Position numbers and translations under genes: made by a program. A stretch of DNA of 64,000 bases from Hymenopus coronatus (taxonomy: Eukaryota > Arthropoda > Insecta > Mantodea > Hymenopodidae): assembly GCA_030762935.1 (NCBI GenBank), contig CM060881.1, positions 103,950,501-104,014,500 on the forward strand, given 5' to 3'. Within the stretch, counting starts at the first letter, position 1. Every line of letters starts with the position of its first letter. The notes beneath the pieces are model-generated. The model saw nothing but the letters and a program-made list of their open reading frames with translations, did not search any database and was not told the DNA's origin. Below are positions 18,198 through 27,710 of this stretch, in pieces.

Positions 18198-21100
18198 TTA
18201 ACGACATAATTTTTTTTGAAAACCATAAGGTACAGTATCAAAATTTGAAACTCTTTTTCTTTTATTAACTACCAAACGAAAAGTTTTAATGGACGGTTCT
18301 GTAACTAACGTCCATAATGATTTTCGTGATATTTGTGTATTACGTAACGTAATTGTCATGGTGTTGTTATTTAAAACAATATCACTCATTACACATTCAT
18401 TTATTTTTGTTAAATTTCCAGAATTTAAAGTAATACCTTTAATTTTACATACTATTTTTGTATTTTTTCCATATTTTATTCTAAAGGCATAGCTTTTAGG
18501 TCCACTAGAAACAAATTTATCTATATATGCATCCTCACCATATTTCTCTAATTCATTTGTCATACAACCAAGAAAGGATCCTGTAGGAGGCATCCAATCT
18601 CCTGATTTGCACACTGCTATAATTGAATCTGTATCAAAATAAAATACACGCTCGTTTAATTTTTTGAGATAAGAATATAGTTCAAGACGAGCATGTGCTG
18701 TAGTATATGCAGCAATAACAACATTTGTGGTACGATTTAATTTTGGACTTTCCTTAACATGACTCCAAACAACATAAATAATGTCATCTGTTGCTGGAAG
18801 ATATGTATGAACCCCTACGCTTGGATTGTTTAAAAGTTCAGTAAGACGGGAATATTCTGTTACCAGCTCTGTTGTTGGTAAATTATCTTTCTGCCCATAT
18901 TTTCCCCAAAACGAGTTCAGCATTAATTTACTTAATTCACGTCTACCAGGATTTAAATTTATTGCATCCGAATCTAATTTAATTCCTTCTTTTTTTTCAA
19001 AACTTTTAATATACTCATTTTTTTTCTCTTCATTATTACAATCTGAAGGCCATCCTGAAGCTTCTGTTTTTATTTTTAAAAACTGATTTACATATTTTTC
19101 AAATAGTCCCTGTTCTTTCTTTTCAAAATTATATTGTACCATTTGATATTCCCAAATTTCATAAATTTGTAAAATTCTATAGCCTTCATCGATAGCAATT
19201 TTAATTTCGTCCAATACCCACGTGCCGCTTAAGCTTCTCTCTTCATCAGTATGATTGCACACAGTTTGATTTTCTAGTTGTGCACAAGTAAAACATAAAG
19301 AAAATATTAATTTACCATTTACTCTTAAGGGCAACACTGGGTGATAGAGGTCAGTAGGTGGCAAAATTTTACATTTTTTAAGCCCTCCTTTAATAAGATT
19401 TAAATCTGGAAACTCATCTTTTTCGCAATAAATTGTTGGATGGCCTACAGGATACGGTTTAGTTTTGTTTACAAAAGGATATAGACTACATACGTCGTAG
19501 TAAAATATCTTTTCATTTCCTTGTATTTCATGATATAATTTAACACAGTTTGTTCGTCCGCCATAAAATGCGTCTCTTGGTTCAAGAGGTTCTGGAAGAG
19601 TAGGAGAAAAATTGTTTACAAATTGCTTAAGATCTTTATCGATTTCTATCATACTTTTAAATGTACATTCCCACATCTCCACAACATTATAAGGAGCACT
19701 TTTTATTTTATTTGTAATTCTTTCAGTTGATTCATATCTAGAATTCATGGTTTCATAGTACGAGCCGTAAATATAAGAGGACCTATCTTTAAAGCATTTT
19801 AAACAGCCATGATAAAAACATCCATGAAAAAGTAAAACTGTTTTATCACTTTCTCTATATCCATCTACTTTATGATTTAAAATTATCACTTCCCTACCAT
19901 TTAATGCATGTTGAATAGGAATACCTTCTTTTTTCTCTAACCAACAAAGCCAAATTAGTGCTATACGCGATTGTTTGTCTGCTAAACGATATCCTCCTAA
20001 TGGAAGCACAGAAATTGTATCCATAGGCATAAAGCGTTTTCTATATACATTCATACAAGCATTAGCAATTGTTAAACACTCTCTAAAAGGATCGATATCG
20101 TTTTCATCCATAAATTTTTTTCTAAATTTAGAAGCACCAAAGCATAACAACTGTACATCCATTCGACAATAGTTTACAAGCTCCTTTTGCATATCAAATT
20201 GATATCCAGATTGTTGTTTATCAGTATACCACTTTTCAAACTGTTTTCGTTCATCTACAGACATCGCCTCAGGGGAATAGTATTTTTGATCAGGTATATT
20301 TCCAACATAGTTCTGATTTTCTTTTGTATTAAATAAATATGGAAAATATCCTTTTGTTTCATGCAATTGAAATGTTTTTGAAAATCTTGCCAATGATATC
20401 GGTAAAAAATTTAATGAATCTATAAAAGTTATATTTTTATATTTTATTCTATATATTCTTGTACCGTTCATGATTAATTCAGGAGACCAACCCAATGTAC
20501 CAACCATATACTTTAACAAAATATGGCCATCGTAAGATTTTAAATTGTGTGCTATAATAGTTACATCTTTAAGCACTGTACGTGGTAGTGTGATATATTC
20601 TAAAAGTTCACGTACCGGATCTTCCTTAAATATCCATTCCTTTACACCACAGTTGTGACAAATTTCCATTTTTGTATAAGTATTAATACATTCATTACAA
20701 ACTTGATAAAGAATACATAAATTCGGTTCGTGTTCGAACTTGTCATTTTGTGAATTAAATGTTTTTTCCTGAGTACATTCAAAGTCAATAAAGCATATTA
20801 TAAAGTTTTTACTTAGTTGCTTGTTTGTATAAGGTTGGACATAGCAAAGATGATTTAATGTTACATGTTTCTTACATATGTAACAAAAAGTTTCACCACA
20901 CACGTGTGGTATTTTTCTCTTTCTTAAATTATATAATTTACAGCAGATATTACAAACTTTTTCTGAGTCACAAACAGATATATCTTTTGGATAAAAGACA
21001 CCCTTTTTTAAATGATTTTCATAACAAAGTTGACCTTTGAAATCACGGTTACAGTTTTGACAGTTTACATATTCATTAAATGTAGTATTACATTGAAGAT

Positions 21101-21877
21101 GACACTTTGAACAAATAAAATCACAACGGTGCTTCTCCTTTTTATATTTAAATGGTAAATTACACTGTCTACAATAATATTTACATTTAAATGCTTTATG
21201 TATATTTACAATAACATTAAAGTGGTTATTATGATATAATAAATGTATATGTTTATCACTGTTTGTTGCAGATTTATACAGAACGTTTTTACCACTGTGG
21301 TCCCCAAAAACTGTAAAGTAATATTTGTCTTGTAACTGCTTTTCAAAGGAAACTACATCATCCAATGTAAACCCCGTATTCTTATTTACTAGTGAACACA
21401 AATTTATTGCTTGTTTTGTTTGATCATTTTGGCACCTTTTAATAGAAACATACTTTTTATCATTATCAACTTTAGCAATTGCCACAGCAATTGATCTAGG
21501 AAGGCACATGAAATCATCATTTTCTATAATTATAATACCCTTATTTTGCCTACAAATTTGACAAGAAGTAAAACAATTTCCTGGATGTATTTCCGTATGA
21601 ACACACGTAAATTTTAGTGGTCCATCCAAAAAAAATTATGATTACTTTGAATAACTCTTTCTAAAGCATTTAATATAGCTTCCATGTTTATTTGGTCAAA
21701 TTTTCTAACACTCACGTTAAAACTTTTAGGTGGTTCTTGTGAATTAGTTACAGACATGCCAAAGTAACTGGGTTTATAATGTAATAATTCCCGATTAGCA
21801 AATTCTAAAAATTCCTCAAATATTAAATGTATCCATACCATTGGATCAATTTCATCATCCTCATCACTAACATTCAT
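18198..21877 (-). CDS. Protein-primed family B DNA polymerase (PolB), frameshifted near N-terminus
   Basis: Replicative polymerase of the element. In the 1143-residue main frame (numbered from the TTG codon at 21629): Exo I DFE at 282-284, Exo II NLKSYD at 362-367, Exo III YCRMDV at 487-492, Pol A YDVCSLYP at 711-718, Pol B KLMLNSFWGKYG at 901-912, Pol C DTDS at 999-1002, followed by a KSY. A Cys/His-rich zinc-binding region spans about 150-262, and a Vsr-endonuclease-like insert (FHGCFYHGCLKC) lies at 601-612. The main frame lacks an ATG; a stop lies just upstream. A second frame (ATG 21877 to 21614, 87 aa, ending QSNHNFFWMDH) is the missing N-terminus. The two meet in a T8 run (21628-21635) where one T has been lost. 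That N-terminal frame is open without an ATG back to about 21968, so a further upstream start or exon is possible. Confidence 0.95.
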
Positions 21878-21967
21878 AGGATCTACTAATATTTCAGTTT
21901 GTGTATATCCTGAATAATATTTAGTTAATGTTCTTTTTTTATGACTTAAAATTAAAAAAATGTTCCA

Positions 21968-22301
21968 TTATACTCACGTAATCAGGAAAATTGTATGCTC
22001 TTCTATTATTTTCCTACACTAAAATGAACACCGCGGCGTTTATTTATACCAGTCCACAAAGCTCACACTTTTCTAATTTGTTATATAAGCGTACACCTGT
22101 TTACGTTTTCCTTGATACTTTGACTTTTCACGACATACAATTTTTGTATCAATATTTCGGTGCAAACTTAGTACAAGCATATGCGTTGTATCATAGTTCC
22201 CTTCACATATTTGATTTTCACAATAATTACATTTATTACGCCGTTTTATAACAATTTTTCCATGCAAAAACTTAGTACGTTTGTATTCCTTTGTTATGTT
22301 A
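21968..22301. promoter_or_regulatory. Intergenic region upstream of PolB and the dUTPase gene
   Basis: About 330 bp without a credible gene between the open PolB N-terminal frame and the tandem repeats. On the plus strand it contains a TATA-like TTATATAAGC at about 22080, the same decamer repeated downstream. Likely part of the promoter region from which PolB (minus) and the dUTPase gene (plus) diverge. Confidence 0.4.
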
Positions 22302-22850
22302 AAACATTGCTTAGCAATTTGCCCAATGTTTCAAGCTGCATCAGCAAGTTCGCAGTATTTTTCGCATTGCAATTTTGTCCTTGCAAAGCTGCATGAACAA
22401 GGCTATAGTGCCCCAAGGCTGCACAAGCTGCAGCAAGTTACGTAAAATGACCTTGTCCTTGCAGTGCTGTATTTTCCACGATGCAACAACAAATTATATA
22501 AGCGACCTTGTCCTTCAGCAAGTTTTCGATGTTTCCTATACAATAACAAGTTATATAAGCAAGCTTGTCCTTGCAGAACATTGCTTCGTAATTTCCCCAA
22601 TCTTTCAAGCTGCATCAGCATCGCAAAGCTGCATGAGCAAGGTCGCAGTGCCCCAGGCTGCATGAGCGGCAGCAAGTTACGTAAATGACCTTGTCCTTGC
22701 AATGCTGTATTTTCCACGATGCAACAACAAATTATATAAGCGGCCTTGTCCTTTCAACAAGTTCTCGTGATTCCTAATACAATAACAAGTTATATAAACA
22801 ACCTTGTCTTTGCAGCACACACCTTATACCGTCCTATTCTTGGTATTTTG
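22302..22850 (+). repeat. Two tandem units of about 275 bp with recurring TATA-like/CCTTGTCCTT modules
   Basis: A unit beginning AACATTGCTTAGCAATTTGC at 22302 recurs, about 90% alike, at 22577 (AACATTGCTTCGTAATTTCC). Within units the module TTATATAAGC-(G/A/C)-CCTTGTCCTT occurs repeatedly (around 22496, 22551, 22733, and a variant near 22792), together with CAAGCTGCATCAGCA and GCAGCAAGTTACGTAAA elements. The open frames here come from the repetition and are not genes. Position, immediately upstream of the dUTPase gene and behind PolB, suggests a promoter array or replication/packaging control region. Confidence 0.75.
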
Positions 22851-22937
22851 CATCCGTCTTTCTAGCCTTAGGTGTTCTTAATCACGTGTAATACCCGATA
22901 TAAAATCCAAGCTACCGATATATACTTTCGACACACA

Positions 22938-23778
22938 ATGGCTCACCATCACCAAGAAAATACAGAGAGTGTGCGAGAAGACGAAGTCTACTCTCAAGAC
23001 TTACCAAACGTCTTGATAGACGAAGCCTTCAATAAAATTTTTAAAAAACATTTTGGAGAAGAAGAAACTACGTCTACACAACAAAAAGAAGACGAAGTCT
23101 ACTCTCAGGACATACCAAACGCCTTGATAGACAAAGCCTTGATAGACAAAGCCTTCAATAAAATTTTTAAAAAACATTTTGGAGAAGAAGAAACAACGTC
23201 TACGCAGCAAAAAAAAAAAAAAAGAAAAAGAAGAAGATTTCAATAAAACTTTGGGAGAAGAAGAATCAACCTCTACACAACAACATTTGGGAGAAGAGGA
23301 AGAGGTCCAAGTCATCGAGGAGGTGCCTAACGATAAGAAAGAAGACACTATCAAATTATACTACAGTTTACACGATCTGGCTGCTTTACCTCCAATCAGA
23401 AGGTATGATTCAGCAGGTTATGACTTATTTAATACTAAATCTAAAGAAATATACCCCTGGAGCAATTTAATTATTGATACAAAAGTTTCAGTAAAACTTC
23501 CTAAAAATACTTACGGTTTAATAGCCGCAAGATCAAGTGCAGCAGTAAGAAACTTGTTAGTTCTTGGTGGAGTTATAGACAGAGATTACACAGGTACAAT
23601 TCATGTGATTTTATTTAATTTATCGGATCAAATTATTACAATAAAAAAACACAAAGCCATAGCACAACTAATTATTCACAAAATTGTGACACCTCCAACA
23701 AAAAAGATTAAACTCATTCATACAGAAAAAACTGGTAGAGGAGATAAAAAATTTGGTTCCACCCTTTCAGCAATCTAA
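22938..23778 (+). CDS. dUTPase with repetitive acidic N-terminal extension, frameshifted
   Basis: Trimeric-type dUTP diphosphatase (dUTP to dUMP and pyrophosphate), which would keep uracil out of the element's DNA. All five motifs are present (numbering within the downstream frame): I DSAGYDLF 77-84, II ARSS 117-120, III GGVIDRDYTGTI 130-141, IV KHKAIAQLI 157-165, V GRGDKKFGST 186-195. The start is ATG 22938 (MAHHHQENTESV). The N-terminal part holds two copies of a unit of about 37 residues (EDEVYSQD.PNVLID...FNKIFKKHFGEEETTSTQQ) and a truncated third. The two frames meet in an A15 run (23209-23223) where a length change shifts frame. Divergent from PolB and one of only two plus-strand genes. 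The catalytic domain looks intact; the extension is not a standard part of the family. Confidence 0.9.
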
Positions 23779-23791
23779 ATTTAAGGGAAAA

Positions 23792-24438
23792 ATGAATTTG
23801 GAACAACTATGTGTTAACACGATAGTTAAAAACAAAATACCTTTGGGAGTCTATGAAAACATCAGTTCTGATGTGCTTGATTATATGTTTAAGGATTTCG
23901 CGGATTTATCTTACTTCAGTGAGTATAGTTACCCTTTTTTAAAAAAGCTAAAAAAAAAAACATACCCAATAAATCCATCACTGAAATAAATTACCCTTAT
24001 GAGGTAATCCACACATGGAAGCATAAATTCAATTGGAAAATTATTTGCAGACACATAACGTTAAAAAGCAACTTTATTAAAGAGTTTCAAGACTATCTCG
24101 ATTGGTTCTGGATATGTATAAATCAAAATTTAACTGAAAGTGTGTTAGAAGAATGTGCAGAACATTTGCATTGGACCTGGGTGTGTAGATTTCAGAGGTT
24201 AACAGAGAGGTTTATGAGAAATCATCAAAGTAAGTTAAAATGGAGTTATATTTCATGTTTCCAAAATGTATCTGAAGATTTTGTAAAAGAATTTAAAGAT
24301 AAACTGGATTGGACTAAACTAATGATGTATAGTAATTTGAGCACACTTTTCATTTGTGAGACCTTCGACATTAAAGGATGTCAAGAATCTATAAATCAAT
24401 TTAAATTGTATGCTAATGCTAGAAGATTATTACCGTGA
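23792..24438 (+). CDS. Protein of 23-residue W..I repeats, frameshifted
   Basis: ATG 23792 (MNLEQLCVNTIVKN) opens a frame ending at 23989. An adjacent frame running to 24438 continues the same kind of sequence, and the switch falls in an A11 run at 23950-23960. The second part is at least four tandem 23-residue units, each starting with Trp after an amphipathic helix, e.g. WSYISCFQNVSEDFVKEF and WTWVCRFQRLTERFMRNH. The pattern W-x-x-I-x-x-x-Q-x-L-x-E-x-F reminds me of repeat proteins in large eukaryotic DNA viruses, but I cannot prove homology. The N-terminal 50 residues could be a small F-box-like helical module. The gene starts 13 bp after the dUTPase stop on the same strand. Function unknown; a protein-interaction role is likely for such repeats. 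Confidence 0.65.
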
Positions 24439-24688
24439 ACTTAAGATAAAATATCATTTGTATAGCAATGTAAGACATACAGTTTTTGTGAAAATATTAC
24501 TTTTTTAAATCAAAAGGTAAATAATTTGTTCGAAATAAACACAAAATATAACTTAACTTTTGTTTTTTTTTCTGTTATGTCTAAAGAAAATCCATATTCC
24601 TCCTTCTATTTCCTCTTTCTTTATATCTCCTTTGCATTAGTTTTTTATGTAAAATATGCACAAAACTTACCTTTTGTTGTTGTTATTT
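24439..24688. other. Convergent intergenic spacer, AT-rich
   Basis: 250 bp between the plus-strand repeat-protein gene and the minus-strand secreted coiled-coil gene, whose 3' ends converge here. No gene seen; expected to hold both polyadenylation regions. Confidence 0.4.
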
Positions 24689-25972
24689 TTAATTTGTGTT
24701 GTATGCAAACTCCTCGTCTTCTTCCTCATCTTCTAATCTTTCCTCTTCACTTCTCCTTCCTCCAATTTCCCCAATTTCCTGTTCTTCTTCTCCTTCTAAT
24801 TCTTCAAGATCATAATTTACAAAAATATCAGGTTCCTCTTCGTCATTTTTTACACCCGTACACCCATCCGTTTTAGTTAAGGTTAATATCAAAGCTTTTA
24901 ATTCTTGAAACTGATTATATACATGATTTACACTTCTTTTAATGTTGTCAACCAAATCTTTATGCTTAGATAAATTATAATTTCGAAGTTCTAATTCGCT
25001 CTTTAAATTTGCTATCGTAGCTCCGGCATTTTTCATATCCTCTTTAACTCTATTGTTTTCTTCGGTTAATGATTTAATTTTTCGATTCAGATTTTTTGTT
25101 TTTTCATTAAAATCTTTTACAAGTTTCTGTTTAACCTTAGCAACGGATGTCTTACATTTTTCAAATGCAGCTCTCCTTAAACTTTCTACAGAAATACGAC
25201 CTCCAGATTCAGTAGTTCCCGATCCACATTCTGATCTAATGTTAAACGATCCTTCCGCAGCCCACCTAGATGCAGATCTTTTTACCCTTCCCGTTATGAT
25301 ACTTTTATTTCCTATACTTAATTTCCATTCACCATCTCCGCACTTTCCAAAAACATATATGTAGTTATCTGTAAAATAAGTATTCATTTCGTCGATCATG
25401 CTGTATACAGTAATTAACTCTGTTTCTTTCGATGTCAGCTTCCAATCAAGTCCTATACCCTCTGGAAAATCAAATAAATCAACCAACTCTCTACAGTCTG
25501 CCATCTCAACCAATATCAACTTATTATCGTTTGTAATCATATTCACAGAAGTACCACGAAAGTTACATCCCAATTGATTTTCATGCGTAGTCATATTTTT
25601 AACGCACTCACAAAGCCCATTTATCGTATGCTCTGTTTCGCACTCTGCTTGACCAACCGGTATATTATTATAATACATTAAACCACACCTACTTCCTGCT
25701 TGACATTTTGTTATCGGTTTTAGACATGTATATACATTTTGAATGCTTCTTATATCCATAGATCTAGCATTAAATTTACATTCACTATCTTTTTTATATA
25801 CACACGAACAGTTTGACAACAATTCATAATCCTTACGACACATGGTGGCATTTTGCAAATGTCCCGTGTCTCCGTCCACATTAAATCCGCATCTTCCAAA
25901 ACTCACGCAACTCTCTCCTCCTTCCTCCCTAGCCCTTGCAAGTGCTACAATCATCAATATAAATACGTACAT
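24689..25972 (-). CDS. Secreted Cys-rich, furin-cleavable coiled-coil protein (427 aa), candidate surface glycoprotein
   Basis: No family recognised. In order: a signal peptide (MYVFILMIVALARA, 1-14); a Cys-rich ectodomain (about 14 Cys between 22 and 160, plus 211 and 249); five N-glycosylation sequons (N41, N54, N126, N222, N333); a furin site RVKR at 229-232; a long coiled coil (about 265-365, heptad-like LNRKIKSLTEENNRVKEDM); a late Cys371; and a highly acidic tail (375-427). No transmembrane segment is evident after the signal peptide, so the product is secreted or held by partners. Signal, sequons, furin site and coiled coil together have the layout of a viral attachment or fusion protein, or a trimeric fibre; a secreted factor acting on the host is the alternative. 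It is the first gene inside the right TIR and is intact. Confidence 0.8.
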   Translation of the reverse strand: MYVFILMIVALARAREEGGESCVSFGRCGFNVDGDTGHLQNATMCRKDYELLSNCSCVYKKDSECKFNARSMDIRSIQNVYTCLKPITKCQAGSRCGLMYYNNIPVGQAECETEHTINGLCECVKNMTTHENQLGCNFRGTSVNMITNDNKLILVEMADCRELVDLFDFPEGIGLDWKLTSKETELITVYSMIDEMNTYFTDNYIYVFGKCGDGEWKLSIGNKSIITGRVKRSASRWAAEGSFNIRSECGSGTTESGGRISVESLRRAAFEKCKTSVAKVKQKLVKDFNEKTKNLNRKIKSLTEENNRVKEDMKNAGATIANLKSELELRNYNLSKHKDLVDNIKRSVNHVYNQFQELKALILTLTKTDGCTGVKNDEEEPDIFVNYDLEELEGEEEQEIGEIGGRRSEEERLEDEEEDEEFAYNTN

Positions 25973-26147
25973 TTTTTAAAAAACGTCTCCTTCTAACACG
26001 CTTAATACAATACTATTAATATACATGTCGCAGTGTTCTTAAATACCATTTTATTACGCAATATGTGTATTAATTTGCTTACGTCATAAAAATATAAAAT
26101 CAATGTTTCTATAAAATTTTTAAAACGCTTACCATAAATAAAATCGC
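25973..26147 (-). promoter_or_regulatory. Promoter/leader region between right TIR and secreted-protein gene
   Basis: 175 bp, AT-rich, no gene. On the minus strand a consensus donor (ATG|GTAAGC, about 26126-26134) lies 14 bp inside the TIR and a second GTAAGC about 50 bp further on; an acceptor-like TTTTATAG follows the first. This could be a short spliced leader, though the nearest donor-acceptor pair is too close together to be a real intron. Confidence 0.3.
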
Positions 26148-26280
26148 CCCCTCGGCAAGGTAGATCTCCGCCAGACAAGTCATTTGGCGACAGGGGGAAT
26201 TCCTTCAAGGACGGGGGAATCCCTTGGTTGGCGCCAGTGACGTGTTGGCGGCGTCTGCCTACCGAGGGGCATATACTACT
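26148..26280 (-). repeat. Polinton right terminal inverted repeat (133 bp)
   Basis: Exact reverse complement of 8128-8260, with the outer end at 26280. It lies about 175 bp upstream of the start of the secreted coiled-coil protein gene, so any promoter activity of the TIR would drive that gene. Confidence 0.97.
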
Positions 26281-26286
26281 CACCTT
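26281..26286. repeat. Target-site duplication, right (CACCTT)
   Basis: Right copy of the 6-bp duplication, identical to 8122-8127 and in the same orientation. Confidence 0.95.
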
Positions 26287-27319
26287 CTCGAGGCCTCACA
26301 TTTATAGAAAAAAAAGCAATGATTTCACCGCACTTCGTGGCATCTTCACTTCCTTTGTTCGACTGAATCATGTAAGTTTATTCTTAGCTTTCCCTTCTTT
26401 ATGATAGTTTAAGACCAGAAATATTGCTCAGAAGTCTGTATTGGCTTAAGGTTCATTTATGGAGCACCAATCTATGAAAAGTAACAACCGGCTTTATTTC
26501 CCTTCCGAAGGAATTCACGCTAAGTATTTTTGGGCCCAAAAATAAATCCATCGCCCTCGGTCGGATTGGAATCTGCGATATCGGTAACTGGAGGTTAAGA
26601 TAAATTAATACAATGGAACAGTGGATTGCATCCTGTCGACATGTTTCTGGAATCTGGATGGTGCTTAGAAGCAACATAACAATATAGTGTGAGCCGGAGA
26701 GTCCGCCCTTCCCGGAGAAACTCTGACATCTGGAATTTCGCTCCCAGATTATATCCCTCACGCACTGAGGGATTTGGTTGGTACCATTAAACTGTATAAT
26801 TGTGAATGTTACACTAGATCTGTGACAAAGAGGGTAAACTGTTTCAGTTCCTGAGACAGGAAATATGGGTATTGTGGAAGTCCAGATTCATCTGTTACAC
26901 GCAGCCCTTTATCTTCCGGTTTAAGGTTACCAACATTGTTATGTCACAACTGCAGACTACCCCCCGCCACAAAAAGGGTTTGTTACCTTCTAATTTCTGT
27001 GTGAGAAAAGCCTGAAAAGAAAGAATTAAAAATAAACAACTGCTGTACTTATTTTTCTCGATGTCTTTTCTAAGGAGTTGGTGACCTGAAAGTGCTCCCT
27101 CCTCAAATACAAACGAAACTGGACAGTATGTCTAACCTCAAGTTACTTCAAGGACTTGGATCAAAGATTATCGAGGAAACTTCCGTCGCAGTTAGTGCAT
27201 CGATGTAGCTTTCTTGAAAAAGAAATACTAAATTTAAAAAAATACAAAAATTAACCATTCCATCGGCCCGGATATGTAAATATGCACATTAAAACAACGA
27301 AGGAAGAGATAGAATGTAA
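26287..27319. other. Right flank of the Polinton with a SINE
   Basis: Host DNA. Contains the S2-type SINE at 26440-26670; the remainder shows no gene or recognised repeat. Confidence 0.4.
26440..26670 (-). repeat. tRNA-derived SINE (family S2)
   Basis: Shares with 37894-38157 the body CTTTATTTCCCTTCCGAAGG and CGCTAAGTATTTTTGGGCCC, followed by the reversed tRNA head (AATCCATCGCCCTCGGTCGG, ATTGGAATCTGCGATATCGG). Confidence 0.65.
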
Positions 27320-27710
27320 AAAAAAAAATGTCATGTGTTACACTCAAATGGCTTTCACTAGCTGCTCTACAAACTTCCTACAAAATATTGTTCTTCTTTC
27401 TACATAATGGTAATCGAGATAAACATTAGCAGAATGTTGTTATTAGTCCTTTATAAGTATAAGGGAACTAAAGGAATGCACTAGGCCAAAGTGATAGTGA
27501 AATATTTTAAAAGTTATCGTTATGCGATTGTCATTGCAAACCGCTTCTTTGCTTGGCCTGGAGCAGAATAAAAGAAAAAAGGACACTTCCTCTCTGAGAA
27601 AAGTTTAAGTACTTCACAATTGTAACCAATAACAAGGAATATCTCAGAAATGGTTACCTCCACAACAAAAACGTAAAGAATATAAATTGTGTTATATGGC
27701 TTTAATTAAT
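27320..27710 (-). repeat. R-family repeat, tail half, reversed
   Basis: Reverse-complement R tail (CATAATGGTAATCGAGATAA, ATTTTAAAAGTTATCGTTAT, TAAATTGTGTTATATGGC), abutting an oppositely oriented R copy. Confidence 0.65.

Larger units (their letters stand above)
8128..26280. mobile_element. Polinton/Maverick (adintovirus-like) element, complete
   Basis: An 18,153-bp element with 133-bp terminal inverted repeats identical at both ends. Both termini read 5'-AGTAGTATATGCCCC inward, and the 6-bp direct duplication CACCTT flanks the element; TIRs starting with AG and 6-bp duplications are the published Polinton hallmarks. Inside are the family's core genes: protein-primed PolB, DDE integrase with chromodomain, FtsK/HerA ATPase, adenain-like protease, and major and minor capsid proteins. 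Accessory genes sit at both ends. Nearly all genes run on the minus strand; only a dUTPase and a repeat protein run on the plus strand. Five genes contain a single frameshift each, so this copy as sequenced is not fully intact, but the identical TIRs indicate recent insertion. Confidence 0.97.

Noticed and set aside
22375..22717. Overlapping frames on both strands between PolB and dUTPase
   Set aside because: They arise from the tandem 275-bp repeats; none shows a protein-like pattern independent of the repetition.
24526..24876. 116-codon plus-strand hydrophobic frame
   Set aside because: It is antisense to the acidic C-terminal tail of the secreted coiled-coil gene and is a shadow of it.
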